Numbered from the stretch's first letter, positions 48,794 to 58,804 are shown. The stretch: DNA of 64,000 nt from Pradoshia sp. D12 (GCF_008935075.1 NZ_CP044545.1:1329501-1393500), one strand, 5' to 3'. A program made the numbers and translations. The notes: a model not told the origin generated them from the sequence alone.

Positions 48794-49312
48794 ATGGGTT
48801 TGTTCACTGGCATGAACATTACATCCAGTGCGTTAACAGCACAGCGACTGCGTATGGATGTGATTTCATCCAATATGGCCAACGCTGAAACAACAAGAGG
48901 CAAGTATGTTGATGGTGAATGGCAACCTTATCAAAGGAAATCAATTGAATTGCAAACAAAGGATAATGGGTTTTCTAATTTTTTGAATACAGCTATGAAT
49001 AAAACAAATAATTCTTCTGTTGGTAATGGTGTTAGAGTTGCTGCGATTAAGGAAGATGTCAATATGGTTTACGACCCTGGCAATCAGGCAGCCAATGAAG
49101 CTGGTTATATCGAGGAGCCCGATTATAAACTGGTCTATGATTCAGCCCATGCAGATGCTGATCCAGACACGGGGTACGTTAAAATGCCCAATGTTGATCC
49201 ATTGCGTGAGACAGTTGATTTAATCAGTGCAACAAGGTCATATGAAGCGAATATTACAGTATTCAATGCATCCAAAGGGATGATGATGAAAGCACTTGAA
49301 ATAGGAAAATAA
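48794..49312 (+). CDS. flgC: Flagellar basal-body rod protein FlgC
   Basis: A second proximal rod subunit. The motif VISSNMANAETTRGKYVDGEWQPYQRK near the start and the C-terminal TVDLISATRSYEANITVFNASKGMMMKALEIGK are typical. At 172 residues it is a little longer than the B. subtilis protein because of an insert after residue 55 (NFLNTAMNKTNNSS). It begins two bases after flgB. Confidence 0.97.
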   Translation: MGLFTGMNITSSALTAQRLRMDVISSNMANAETTRGKYVDGEWQPYQRKSIELQTKDNGFSNFLNTAMNKTNNSSVGNGVRVAAIKEDVNMVYDPGNQAANEAGYIEEPDYKLVYDSAHADADPDTGYVKMPNVDPLRETVDLISATRSYEANITVFNASKGMMMKALEIGK

Positions 49313-49331
49313 AATTAGGGGGCTATAAGGG

Positions 49332-49640
49332 ATGGAACCAATTCAATTAAACAACTCTGTTTCTTCAATTTTTACTCAAAAACTACCTAACTCACCCAAT
49401 ACTACACCATACGAATCTCAAAAATCTTTTGCGTCCGTCCTAAAGAAATCTATTGAAGAAATTAATACGACTCAGCAAGAATCAGCTACGATGACACAAA
49501 AATTAGCACTTGGTGAAAATGTTGATTTGCATAATGTAATGATTACATCCCAAAAAGCGAGTATAACGCTGCAGGCGGCTATGGAAGTCCGCAATAAAGC
49601 AGTCGAAGCTTATCAGGAAATAATGAGAATGAGCATGTAG
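49332..49640 (+). CDS. fliE: Flagellar hook-basal body protein FliE
   Basis: FliE joins the MS ring to the rod. The C-terminal half (LALGENVDLHNVMITSQKASITLQAAMEVRNKAVEAYQEIMRM) is the conserved part; the N-terminal half is variable and Ser/Thr-rich. It has 102 residues. Start ATG after AGGGGGC. About 100 bases separate it from fliF. Confidence 0.95.
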   Translation: MEPIQLNNSVSSIFTQKLPNSPNTTPYESQKSFASVLKKSIEEINTTQQESATMTQKLALGENVDLHNVMITSQKASITLQAAMEVRNKAVEAYQEIMRMSM

Positions 49641-49747
49641 AAAAATAATATATGCATTGTCCCAACGAAATTAATATTCCCTACATATGACAGGGAAGTC
49701 TCTGTGGACGTTAATATTGATGCAAAAGCTAAGTTCGGGGGATCACG

Positions 49748-51340
49748 ATGAAGGAAACGTTCATAAAAATTGGAAATCAAATAAAAGATTTTTGGAAGAG
49801 CCGTTCAAGTAAACAGAAAACACTCTATATCAGTATGATGGCTGCAGTAATACTAATTGCTGCTGCGGTTGTTTTTCTTACTTCAAGAACAACGCTCGTT
49901 CCTCTATATAGTGATCTTTCACCAACAGAAACTGGATCTATAAAAGAGAATCTGGATGGCAGAGGAATCACGTCGGAAATCGCTGATAATGGCAGTACGA
50001 TACTAGTTCCAAGTGAAATGGCAGATACGTTGCTAGTTGAGCTTGCTGCAGAGGGTATTCCGAAGTCAGGAAGCATAGATTATTCATATTTCAGTGAAAA
50101 TGCAAGCTTTGGTATGACTGATAATGAATTTAATGTCATTAAACAGGATGCTATGCAGAATGAAATAGCAGGCCTTATTAAAGGGATAGAAGGAGTTCAA
50201 GGTGCTGAGGTTATTCTCACCCTCCCTGATAAGGGGGTATTCGTTAGTGATACAAAAGAGGAGGCCTCGGCTTCCATAGTATTAAATACAAAGCCTGGAC
50301 AGGAATTTGAAGAGAAGCAAATACAAGCCTTATATCATTTAGTATCAAAAAGCGTCCCAAATCTTCCTACAGATAATATCGTCATTATGAATCAATACTT
50401 TGAGTACTTTGATTTAAATAATAGTGGCAGCAATAGTACGGATAGTTTTGCATCCCAAAATGAAATAAAGAAAGAGATTGAGAAGGATATACAACGCAGA
50501 GTTCAAAGTATGCTTGGAACGATCATGGGTAACGATAAAGTTGTTGTTTCTGTAACAGCTGATGTGGATTTTACCCAAGAAAATAGAGAAGAAAATCTTG
50601 TGGAACCCGTGGATGAAGAGAATATGGAAGGCCTGACGATCAGTGCCCAAAAACTATCAGAGACCTATACAGGCGAAACAGGAGCAGAAGGCGGTACACC
50701 TGTTACTGAAGATCCTTCAGACTCACTGGGATCGCAGTATCTTGAAGGATCAAATGGAAATGGTGATTATGAGAAGACTGAGGAAACAGTAAACACAGAG
50801 GTTAACCGAATACGTAAAGAGATTAGTGAATCTCCATACAAAGTAAGAGATTTGGGGATTCAGGTTATGGTTGAACCACCTGATGCTAATGACACCAACT
50901 CTCTCCCAGAAGAAAGAATAACTGATATAAGAGATATTTTGGGGACGATTGTGCGAACAAGTATCGATAAATCAGAAAATGAAAATCCTCTAACAGATGA
51001 TCAATTAGAGGAAAAAATTGCGATTTCCATCCAGCCATTTAATGGGAAAGTTACATTTGACGAACAGCAGGAAAACAGTACTCCGTGGTGGATTTATGTA
51101 ATTGGCGGTGTATTATGTTTAGCGATTATTCTGCTTTTGATTTTTATTATCAAATCCAGAAAAAATAAAGAAATTGAGATAGAACAATATGAAGAACCGA
51201 TCCCTCCTGTTTTGGTAGCCGATATTGAAGACGAAGCAGAATCAGAAGCCACTGTTAAAAGAAAGCAACTAGAAAAATTGGCGAAAGAAAAGCCTGATGA
51301 ATTTGCGAAACTCTTAAGATCATGGATTACGGAAGACTAG
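49748..51340 (+). CDS. fliF: Flagellar M-ring protein FliF
   Basis: FliF forms the MS ring in the membrane, the base of the flagellum. Two membrane helices flank a large outer part: about residues 25-46 and 443-466. The ring-building motif LYSDLSPTETGSIKENLDGRGI and GIEGVQGAEVILTLPD are present. The C-terminal tail (KLAKEKPDEFAKLLRSWITED) binds FliG. At 530 residues it is full length. Start ATG after TCGGGGGATC. Confidence 0.97.
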   Translation: MKETFIKIGNQIKDFWKSRSSKQKTLYISMMAAVILIAAAVVFLTSRTTLVPLYSDLSPTETGSIKENLDGRGITSEIADNGSTILVPSEMADTLLVELAAEGIPKSGSIDYSYFSENASFGMTDNEFNVIKQDAMQNEIAGLIKGIEGVQGAEVILTLPDKGVFVSDTKEEASASIVLNTKPGQEFEEKQIQALYHLVSKSVPNLPTDNIVIMNQYFEYFDLNNSGSNSTDSFASQNEIKKEIEKDIQRRVQSMLGTIMGNDKVVVSVTADVDFTQENREENLVEPVDEENMEGLTISAQKLSETYTGETGAEGGTPVTEDPSDSLGSQYLEGSNGNGDYEKTEETVNTEVNRIRKEISESPYKVRDLGIQVMVEPPDANDTNSLPEERITDIRDILGTIVRTSIDKSENENPLTDDQLEEKIAISIQPFNGKVTFDEQQENSTPWWIYVIGGVLCLAIILLLIFIIKSRKNKEIEIEQYEEPIPPVLVADIEDEAESEATVKRKQLEKLAKEKPDEFAKLLRSWITED

Positions 51341-51353
51341 GGGGTAAGAAGAC

Positions 51354-52373
51354 ATGTCTATCAGAGATAAAAAAAGTGGTCTAACGGGAAAACAAAAGGC
51401 TGCAGTCCTGCTCATTTCAATGGGGCCGGATGTATCTGCAAATGTTTATAAGCATTTATCGGAAGAGGAAATTGAAAAGCTGACCTTAGAAATTTCAGGC
51501 GTACGAAAGGTAGGCCCAAAAGAGAAGGAAGACATCGTAGATGAATTCCATACGATTGCGCTGGCACAGGATTACATTTCTCAGGGTGGAATTGGTTATG
51601 CCAAAACTGTATTAGAAAAAGCATTGGGCAGTGACCAGGCACAGGCCATTATCAATCGCTTAACATCATCTCTGCAGGTGAAGCCCTTTGATTTTGTCAG
51701 AAAAGCAGATCCGGGCCAAATTCTGAATTTTATACAGAATGAGCATCCTCAAACGATTGCCTTAATACTATCTTATTTGGAAGCGGGACAGGCAGGACAG
51801 ATTTTATCAGAGCTTCCTCAGGATATGCAGGCAGATGTAGCGAAACGGATTGCCTTAATGGACAGCACCTCGCCTGAAATCATCAATGAGGTAGAACAAA
51901 TTCTAGAACGAAAGCTATCTGCCACTGTTACGCAAGACTATACGCAAACCGGTGGAATTGAAGCCGTTGTAGAAGTGTTAAATGGTGTTGATCGTTCAAC
52001 AGAAAGAACCATTTTGGATGCTTTAGAAATACAGGATCCTGAATTGGCTGAAGAAATTAAGAAACGAATGTTTGTATTCGAAGACATTGTCACCTTGGAT
52101 AATAGAGCCATCCAAAGGGTGATTAAAGATGTAGAAAACGAAGATTTAATGCTATCTCTTAAAGTCGCCAGTGAAGAGGTTAAGGAAATTGTTTATAAAA
52201 ACATGTCCAAACGGATGGTCGATACATTTACAGAAGAGATGGAATTTATGGGACCGGTTCGTTTACGGGATGTAGAAGAAGCGCAGTCAAGAATTGTTGC
52301 GATTATTCGACGCCTTGAGGATGCCGGTGAAATCGTCCTAGCCCGTGGTGGGGGAGATGACATTATTGTCTAG
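51354..52373 (+). CDS. fliG: Flagellar motor switch protein FliG
   Basis: FliG is the rotor part that meets the MotAB stator and binds FliF and FliM. The EHPQT motif of the middle domain is seen in NEHPQTIALILSYL. The C-terminal domain has DLMLSLKVASEEVKEIVYKNMSKR and MGPVRLRDVEEAQ, carrying the charged residues used for torque. At 339 residues it is complete. Start ATG after GGGGGTAAG. Confidence 0.98.
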   Translation: MSIRDKKSGLTGKQKAAVLLISMGPDVSANVYKHLSEEEIEKLTLEISGVRKVGPKEKEDIVDEFHTIALAQDYISQGGIGYAKTVLEKALGSDQAQAIINRLTSSLQVKPFDFVRKADPGQILNFIQNEHPQTIALILSYLEAGQAGQILSELPQDMQADVAKRIALMDSTSPEIINEVEQILERKLSATVTQDYTQTGGIEAVVEVLNGVDRSTERTILDALEIQDPELAEEIKKRMFVFEDIVTLDNRAIQRVIKDVENEDLMLSLKVASEEVKEIVYKNMSKRMVDTFTEEMEFMGPVRLRDVEEAQSRIVAIIRRLEDAGEIVLARGGGDDIIV

Positions 52374-53130
52374 AATTATAAAGTCCCATTATACAGAAAC
52401 ACATGCGCAAGAGAAGAAAATAATCCGGATTAAAAAAATAATGAATGAACAGAATGAGTCCCTTTTTCAAGAAGAGTCAGTAGCTTCTGATCTAAATCGG
52501 CTCTTGATGGAAGCCAATCAAAAAGCTGAGGCAATTGTTTTAGAAGCTCAGAAACAGGCTGATCAAGTTTATCTAAAGATACAGGAAGAAGTAAAGCAAT
52601 GGGATAAGGAAAAACAAATTCTCATTGAAGAGGCCAGACAGGAAGGGTATCTCATTGGTAAGGAACAGGGTGCTTCGGACTCAAAAAGAGAATATCAGCA
52701 CATGCTGAACCTTGCACAAGAGACAATGAACCAAGCTAAAAAAGAATATCAATCTGTTGTGGAAAAGTCTGAGTTTACCATCCTCAACCTCGGAATAAAG
52801 GTAGCTGAAAAAATTATGAATCAGCACTTAGACGAAAATGAGGAAGATTATTTATTTATTGTGAAAAAAGCAATTAAGGAAGCGCGAGAATATAAAAATA
52901 TTGAACTACATATTCCTCCGCTTCATTACTCTTTTGTCTTAACACATAAAAAAGAATTAATGTCCTTATTTCCAAGAGAAACAGAGTTTTATATCTATCC
53001 GAATGATGAGTTAGAAGGAAATGGATGTGTAATTGAATCATCCAATGGACGTTTGGTAGCAAGTGTGGATGAACAGCTGGAACAAATCAGAATTAAGCTT
53101 CAGGAAATCCTTGAGGAGGACCTCTCATGA
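52366..53130 (+). CDS. fliH: Flagellar export regulator FliH
   Basis: FliH binds the ATPase FliI and links it to the C-ring. The middle is a long coiled coil (about residues 30-140) rich in Glu, Gln and Lys; the C-terminal domain (NLGIKVAEKIMNQHL) resembles the V-type ATPase stalk subunit E. The TTG at 52366 with GGTGGGGGAG about nine bases upstream is the likely start (254 residues), overlapping the fliG end; an ATG at 52357 directly touches that site. Confidence 0.93.
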   Translation: MSRIIKSHYTETHAQEKKIIRIKKIMNEQNESLFQEESVASDLNRLLMEANQKAEAIVLEAQKQADQVYLKIQEEVKQWDKEKQILIEEARQEGYLIGKEQGASDSKREYQHMLNLAQETMNQAKKEYQSVVEKSEFTILNLGIKVAEKIMNQHLDENEEDYLFIVKKAIKEAREYKNIELHIPPLHYSFVLTHKKELMSLFPRETEFYIYPNDELEGNGCVIESSNGRLVASVDEQLEQIRIKLQEILEEDLS

Positions 53131-54437
53131 AAGTCTCTCAATTAATAGATCAAATTGATACTCTCGATACGTTTAAGAGATATGGGCGAATTAAAAGAGT
53201 GGTAGGTCTTATGATTGAGTCTCAGGGGCCGGCCAGCTCAATTGGAGATGTATGCTTGATCCATACCGGCAAAAAGAACAAGGTAAAGGCTGAAGTAGTA
53301 GGATTCCGGGATGAGATTGTCATTTTAATGCCCTATAGTGTTGTAAGTGAGATAGCACCCGGCTCTATTGTCGAGGCGACTCGTAAACCGCTCGAGATCA
53401 AAGTAGGAACAGGTTTAATAGGCAAGGCACTTGATGCTATCGGAAACCCACTTGATGGAGGGTCACTTCCATACGGTTTATCCTCTACAGCAACGGAGCA
53501 GGATCCTCCAAATCCAATGTCACGTCCGCCCATTAATGAGGGAATTGAAACAGGTGTCCGCATGATTGATAGTTTACTAACGGTTGGAAAAGGTCAGAGG
53601 GTTGGAATTTTCGCGGGAAGCGGAGTAGGAAAGAGCACATTATTAGGAATGATTGCCAGGAATACGACAGCTGATTTAAATGTGATAGCTCTTGTTGGTG
53701 AACGTGGGAGAGAAGTCCGAGAATTTATCGAAAGAGATTTAGGTCCTCTTGGATTAAAAAGATCTATAGTAGTTGTGGCCACATCAGATCAGCCGCCCTT
53801 AATGAGAATAAAGGCTGCTTATACGGCAACAGCCATAGCTGATTTTTTTCGCGATCGGGGGATGAATGTCATGCTGATGATGGACTCGGTTACAAGGATT
53901 GCTATGGCACAGAGAGAATTGGGTCTGGCTGTTGGGGAACCACCGACAACTAAAGGGTATACTCCATCTGTCTTCAGTATTCTGCCAAGATTGCTAGAGA
54001 GAACTGGAACGAACAGTAAGGGAACGATTACAGCCTTTTATACGGTATTGGTAGATGGTGATGATATGAATGAACCTATTGCTGATACAGTACGTGGGAT
54101 ATTAGATGGACATTTTGTTTTAGACAGAGACCTTGCTAATAAGGGACAGTTTCCAGCAATCAATATTTTAAAAAGTATCAGCAGAATAATGGCTCATATT
54201 ATAGAACCGGCTCATGCTAAAGCAGCTGAAAAGGTACGACAATCCTTAGCTGCTTATCTGGAAGCAGAAGATTTAATTAATATTGGTGCCTATAAAAAGG
54301 GCTCCAACCCAATCATTGATGAAGCTATTACTAAATATCCTGCAATCATTGAGTATTTAAAACAGGATGTAAATGAAAAAGTGACGAAACAGCAAAGTAT
54401 CGAACAACTGCACTTATTAGTAGAGATGGGTGGATGA
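53127..54437 (+). CDS. fliI: Flagellum-specific ATPase FliI
   Basis: The export ATPase, related to F1-ATPase beta. Walker A FAGSGVGKSTLLG is near residue 163; GERGREVREFIERDLG, MLMMDSVTRIAMAQRE and HFVLDRDLA follow in family order. At 436 residues it is complete. The ATG overlaps the fliH stop by four bases. Confidence 0.98.
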   Translation: MKVSQLIDQIDTLDTFKRYGRIKRVVGLMIESQGPASSIGDVCLIHTGKKNKVKAEVVGFRDEIVILMPYSVVSEIAPGSIVEATRKPLEIKVGTGLIGKALDAIGNPLDGGSLPYGLSSTATEQDPPNPMSRPPINEGIETGVRMIDSLLTVGKGQRVGIFAGSGVGKSTLLGMIARNTTADLNVIALVGERGREVREFIERDLGPLGLKRSIVVVATSDQPPLMRIKAAYTATAIADFFRDRGMNVMLMMDSVTRIAMAQRELGLAVGEPPTTKGYTPSVFSILPRLLERTGTNSKGTITAFYTVLVDGDDMNEPIADTVRGILDGHFVLDRDLANKGQFPAINILKSISRIMAHIIEPAHAKAAEKVRQSLAAYLEAEDLINIGAYKKGSNPIIDEAITKYPAIIEYLKQDVNEKVTKQQSIEQLHLLVEMGG

Positions 54438-54441
54438 TTCA

Positions 54442-54882
54442 ATGCACTATCAGTATAAATTCGAAAAAATATTAACGATAAAAGAAAAAGAAAAGAATGA
54501 TTCAGAGTCAAAATATACAGAAGCTGTAAAAGAGTTTGAATCAGAGGCCGAAAATCTCTATCAAGTGCTGAAAAAGAAAGAAGAGTTATTGGATTCACAA
54601 TCTGAACAATTAAAACAGGGATTGTCCGTACAGCAGGTCAGATATAATCAGCATTTTTTGGATAATCATGAAAAGATGATTGCCCATTATCAAAAGCGTG
54701 TGATGGATACACGATCTAAAATGCACTTTTATCACCAGCTTCTGATAGAAAGCAATGTAGAGGTTAAAAAATACGAGAAAATCAAAGAGAAAGATTTTCA
54801 AAGATATTTTAATACAATGAAATACGAAGAAAATCGGCAAATGGATGAAATATCTATTCAACAATACATGAGCCGTTCATGA
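54442..54882 (+). CDS. fliJ: Flagellar export chaperone FliJ
   Basis: A coiled-coil protein that sits in the FliI hexamer and recycles export chaperones. Nearly the whole 146 residues are helical and charged. The start MHYQYKFEKILTIKEKEK at the ATG 54442 fits the family; a GTG at 54430 would add four residues. The sequence is poorly conserved in this family, so the call also rests on position between fliI and ylxF. Confidence 0.9.
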   Translation: MHYQYKFEKILTIKEKEKNDSESKYTEAVKEFESEAENLYQVLKKKEELLDSQSEQLKQGLSVQQVRYNQHFLDNHEKMIAHYQKRVMDTRSKMHFYHQLLIESNVEVKKYEKIKEKDFQRYFNTMKYEENRQMDEISIQQYMSRS

Positions 54883-54896
54883 TGGAGGCGTAGTAG

Positions 54897-55514
54897 TTGG
54901 ATCGTATGGAAGAAAAGGAAAACAAAGGATTTAGTAAACTGAATTTGTTCCTTACTATATTGATTGTTCTGATATTCATAGCTGGAATTCTGGTAATCAC
55001 CGTAACTTTCTCAGGTAAAAGTATAGGGGAACAAGCTGGAAAACTTGCTGAAAATATTCCCTTTTTAGGTGAGAGTGAGGAAAAGGCAGAAAAACAGACA
55101 AATCAAACAAATCAAGCGGATTATGTGAAAGAAATTGCTAGTCTTAAGTCAGAGCTTAAGGATAAAGAGAAAGAAACGGAAAGTCTTGAAAAATTGCTGG
55201 ATAACAAGGAGATTGAACTCAAGCGCAGTCAGTTATCCGTAGAGCAACTGGAACAGACGATTTCAGAATTAGATCAAAAAAAAGAACAAAACTCAAGATC
55301 CTCAAAAGATATCATTGATACCTATGAGAAAATGGCTCCCAAACAGGCGGCCTTAATAGTAGCAGAAATGAATGAGAAAGAAGCGGTGAAAATCCTATCC
55401 TCTATTACTACAGAAGCCTTGGCTGACATTATGGAAAAGATGGAAGCTAAAAAAGCTGCCGTATTAATGGAAAAAATCTCGGCCGAGAAAAGTAATGGTG
55501 CTGAGGATTCTTAA
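54897..55514 (+). CDS. ylxF: YlxF/MotE-like flagellar operon protein
   Basis: A 205-residue protein with one N-terminal membrane helix (about residues 17-37), a long coiled coil (about 75-130) and a C-terminal MgtE-N-like domain (TYEKMAPKQAALIVAEMNEKEAVKILSSI). This layout is that of MotE/YlxF proteins found between fliJ and fliK. Start TTG at 54897 after TGGAGG. MotE proteins in other bacteria are periplasmic chaperones of MotC; the role here is not shown. Confidence 0.88.
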   Translation: MDRMEEKENKGFSKLNLFLTILIVLIFIAGILVITVTFSGKSIGEQAGKLAENIPFLGESEEKAEKQTNQTNQADYVKEIASLKSELKDKEKETESLEKLLDNKEIELKRSQLSVEQLEQTISELDQKKEQNSRSSKDIIDTYEKMAPKQAALIVAEMNEKEAVKILSSITTEALADIMEKMEAKKAAVLMEKISAEKSNGAEDS

Positions 55515-55548
55515 GGGGAAAGCAGAAAGATTGAAAGGAGGTGAATAA

Positions 55549-56874
55549 ATGAATCAGATGGGTGTATTGCCTAACAACCAATTTGTAAAAACAACTGCTT
55601 TACCTAATGACCAAGTGCAAATAAATAAAAAATCTCAGGATAAATCTTTTCATAAAATGCTCCAAGATGAAAAGAGCTTGGACAAAGCAGAGAAAACAGA
55701 GGATCCAGTATATGAAATACTGCATGATGGAGTTGAAGTAGATGATACTTTGAGTTTCCTGGAAAAAGAGGGACTTGAAGAGTTGGAAGGAGCATTTGAG
55801 CTGTTAAATATGCTGCTAACCAATAACCAGGAAGCTCTTCCAGAATCAGAGTTTATTCAACAGCTTCTGGGTGAAAATCCTTCTGAAGCAATTAAAGAGG
55901 CATTAAGGAATTTATTGGATTCATACGATACATTTAAGGAGATCGATTTTACTCAATTGCCTCCTGTTGAAGATGATATTGAAACACTTAATGGCATATT
56001 AACTAATGGGTTAGCAAAACCATTTGAAGGTTTAACAAATGATCAAAGAAATGCATTTCTTACTCTGTTGAATTTCGGAAAATTGGTTGTGATGAGCCAT
56101 AAGCATACGTTCAATCAAAAAGGAGCAGAAAATGTTGGTCAATTAGATGCTCTTTTATTGAACTGGAAATACAAATTGACAGCCTTGGATGAAACAAAAA
56201 AACCAATTCTGTCTGATGTAAAAAACAATCCTGCTTCATTAAGAGATATAGGCATGAACACATACAATCTGCAATCTAAAACCTATTCATTAAACTTCAA
56301 AAATGGTGGTTCCATTGTCGGATTCAATCCTATGTCTGCTAAAAGTGCAGATATTCCGTTAAACCAAACAGTGATGATTGGAGACCTTCAGTTACAAACA
56401 CAGCAGCAGAGTCCTGTCTTGACCCTTGAAAAAGGTGGACAAGCAGTAGGTGCAGATGAATTCATTAAATCATTTGAATCTCTCTTATCTAAATCGAATT
56501 TTACTAACCAAAATGGTGTTCAAAGATTATTTGTTCGATTGACACCGGAGAACCTGGGTACCTTGCAAATTGAATTAATACAAAAAGACGGCCAGCTGGT
56601 AGCCAAAATTATTGCCAATACACAAAAAGGAAAAGAGCTATTAGAATCTCAGATTCAAGGACTAAGAGTTTCATTGGCTGCACAGGGAATTGATTTCGAC
56701 GAAATAGACCTAGAACAATCACAGGATACGCACTTCCAGGAAGAATCTCCTTCGGAAGAGAGAAGAAATCAGCATGAACATCAAGAAGATCAAAATGTTA
56801 GGGATCATGATGAAGAATTATTTTCAGGATTTTCAAGTGTTCTGGAAGAATCAATCATTAATCAGGAAATATAG
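55549..56874 (+). CDS. fliK: Flagellar hook-length control protein FliK
   Basis: FliK measures hook length and switches the export gate to filament proteins. The N-terminal two thirds are variable and polar; the conserved C-terminal domain is at about residues 320-395 (RLFVRLTPENLGTLQIELIQKDGQLVAKIIAN). The end is rich in Glu, His and Asp. At 441 residues it has the expected size. Start ATG after AAAGGAGGTG. Confidence 0.95.
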   Translation: MNQMGVLPNNQFVKTTALPNDQVQINKKSQDKSFHKMLQDEKSLDKAEKTEDPVYEILHDGVEVDDTLSFLEKEGLEELEGAFELLNMLLTNNQEALPESEFIQQLLGENPSEAIKEALRNLLDSYDTFKEIDFTQLPPVEDDIETLNGILTNGLAKPFEGLTNDQRNAFLTLLNFGKLVVMSHKHTFNQKGAENVGQLDALLLNWKYKLTALDETKKPILSDVKNNPASLRDIGMNTYNLQSKTYSLNFKNGGSIVGFNPMSAKSADIPLNQTVMIGDLQLQTQQQSPVLTLEKGGQAVGADEFIKSFESLLSKSNFTNQNGVQRLFVRLTPENLGTLQIELIQKDGQLVAKIIANTQKGKELLESQIQGLRVSLAAQGIDFDEIDLEQSQDTHFQEESPSEERRNQHEHQEDQNVRDHDEELFSGFSSVLEESIINQEI

Positions 56875-56885
56875 GAGGAGTCATT

Positions 56886-57521
56886 TTGACAACGATTGAT
56901 ACAAGTCTTTTATATAGTTCCTTACAGAATCAAACGAGGGAAGTAAAAAATAACCTGGATAAGGATGATTTTCTGAAATTATTGCTGACACAGCTACAAA
57001 ATCAGGATCCAACCAGTCCAATGGACGATACGGACTTTATAGCGCAAATGGCAACCTTCTCAAGTCTTGAGCAAATGACGAATATGAATACGACGTTAGA
57101 GAGCTTTGTGAACTCACAAAATCAAAATCTATTAATCACCTATTCGCAGTTTGTGGGGCAGGAAGTGACCTATCATAAACTGGCCAACCCAGATAACGAA
57201 GGTGGGGACACGGAGGTTGTGGAAGGAAAGGGTGTTGTGAAATCCATCCAATTTGTTGATGAGAGTGTGAAATTTATTCTAGAAGACGGGACTGTATTAG
57301 AGCCTGCAAATATTTCTTCCATAAATCAGCTATCAGAGGGCAATAATCTTGCCGAAGCGAGTCGTCTAATAGGGAAACAAGTGACTTGGCTGGATGATAA
57401 AGGGGAAGAACACACGGCAGAAGTATCTTCGGTCTTTCAAAGAGACGGAAAAGTTAAACTAGAGGTGAATGATGAAGCGAAAACCTCTCTGCTTCTCAAT
57501 CAGTTGATTAAAGTAGGATAA
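56886..57521 (+). CDS. flgD: Flagellar hook assembly protein FlgD
   Basis: FlgD caps the growing hook. The N-terminal motif LDKDDFLKLLLTQLQNQDPTSPMDDTDFIAQMATFSSLEQM is very well conserved; the C-terminal part is beta-rich (from about residue 80). Start TTG at 56886 after AGGAGGAGTC. It follows fliK by 11 bases. Confidence 0.96.
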   Translation: MTTIDTSLLYSSLQNQTREVKNNLDKDDFLKLLLTQLQNQDPTSPMDDTDFIAQMATFSSLEQMTNMNTTLESFVNSQNQNLLITYSQFVGQEVTYHKLANPDNEGGDTEVVEGKGVVKSIQFVDESVKFILEDGTVLEPANISSINQLSEGNNLAEASRLIGKQVTWLDDKGEEHTAEVSSVFQRDGKVKLEVNDEAKTSLLLNQLIKVG

Positions 57522-57539
57522 AGATAAGAGGCGAAGTCA

Positions 57540-57929
57540 ATGGATCAAAAAATTATATTCAGGCCACAAGTGCCAATTGCCAATCCACTTAAAGGTGCGC
57601 AAAAAAACCAAATGAAAAGTGGAAATGATTCTTTTGAAAGCTTTCTTAGGCCTGAACTGGACGCTGCAAATAAAGGTATTACAATCAGCAAGCATGCCCA
57701 ACAGCGCATCCAACAACGAAATTTACAGATAGATGAACATCAATGGGGCCAGCTGGAAGTAAAATTGGCTGAAGCAAGGCGCAAGGGTTTAAATGATTCA
57801 TTGGTGTTGATGGATCATGCAGCCCTCATTGTAAATGCAAAAAATAATACGGTCATTACTGCAATGGATAGAGACGAAGCGGGAGCCCAAATTTTCACAA
57901 ATATTAATGGGGCAATCATTTTAAAATAA
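57540..57929 (+). CDS. Flagellar operon protein of the TIGR02530 type
   Basis: A 129-residue protein commonly found between flgD and flgE in Gram-positive flagellar operons; its role is unknown. The conserved part is KGITISKHAQQRIQQRNLQI, then DSLVLMDHAALIVNAKNNTVITAMDR in the middle and end. No membrane segment or signal peptide. Start ATG at 57540 after AGAGGCG. The 83 bases to flgE contain two hairpins. Confidence 0.88.
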   Translation: MDQKIIFRPQVPIANPLKGAQKNQMKSGNDSFESFLRPELDAANKGITISKHAQQRIQQRNLQIDEHQWGQLEVKLAEARRKGLNDSLVLMDHAALIVNAKNNTVITAMDRDEAGAQIFTNINGAIILK

Positions 57930-58012
57930 AAACTGGATGGCTGGACCTCATGAGAGGAAGCCAGGCTGTTGATCGACTGATACAGCCAAGCTGAAAGGGG
58001 AAAAATAATAAT

Positions 58013-58804
58013 ATGTTACGTTCCATGTATTCTGGCATTAGCGGATTAAAAAACTTCCAAACAAAATTGGATGTAATCGGTAATAACATCGCAAATGTGA
58101 ACACATATGGCTTTAAAAAAGGCAGGGTTACATTTAAAGATACTATGAGCCAAACTGTTTCGGGTGCCAGCGGAGCCACTGCTGATAAGGGCGGTACGAA
58201 TGCTATTCAGGTAGGCCTCGGAAGCTCACTGGCTTCGATTGATAATATTGATACACAGGGAAGTGCCCAAACGACGAATCGAACACTGGATTTTTCTATT
58301 GAAGGTGATGGATATTTCGTAGTTAAAAATGGAAATCAACAATTATATACACGTGCAGGGAATTTTTATTTAGATCAGGATGGGGCACTTGTGACAAGTG
58401 AAGGATTTAAGGTTCTAGATATAGACGAACAGGAGATCACTATCCCGCAAAATATAGTCAGCTTCAGTATTGGACAGGGCGGCGAAATAACGGGTGTCGA
58501 TGCAAATGGAGCTAGTGACACTATAGCAACAATTGGAGTAGCTAAATTCACTAACCCGGCCGGATTAACGAAGGCGGGTAATAATACATTTCAAGCATCT
58601 GCAAATTCTGGGGTACTCGACATAGGAACAGCAGACACCGAAGGTAGAGGGAAACTGACATCAGGTCGACTTGAAATGTCAAATGTGGATTTATCTGAAG
58701 AATTTACAGATATGATTGTGGCACAGCGTGGTTTTCAGGCTAATACCCGCATTATCACAACATCTGATGAAATCCTTCAGGAATTAGTTAATTTGAAAAG
58801 GTAA
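58013..58804 (+). CDS. flgE: Flagellar hook protein FlgE
   Basis: The hook subunit of the short Bacillus type (263 residues; formerly named flgG). LDVIGNNIANVNTYGFKKGR near the N-terminus and the C-terminal helix (EFTDMIVAQRGFQANTRIITTSDEILQELVNLKR) are the conserved axial-protein ends. The middle FSIEGDGYFVV, LYTRAGNFYLDQDG is typical. Start ATG after AAAGGGG. FlgE is distinguished from FlgG by its place between flgD and swrD; a confusion with FlgG is possible by sequence alone. Confidence 0.93.
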   Translation: MLRSMYSGISGLKNFQTKLDVIGNNIANVNTYGFKKGRVTFKDTMSQTVSGASGATADKGGTNAIQVGLGSSLASIDNIDTQGSAQTTNRTLDFSIEGDGYFVVKNGNQQLYTRAGNFYLDQDGALVTSEGFKVLDIDEQEITIPQNIVSFSIGQGGEITGVDANGASDTIATIGVAKFTNPAGLTKAGNNTFQASANSGVLDIGTADTEGRGKLTSGRLEMSNVDLSEEFTDMIVAQRGFQANTRIITTSDEILQELVNLKR

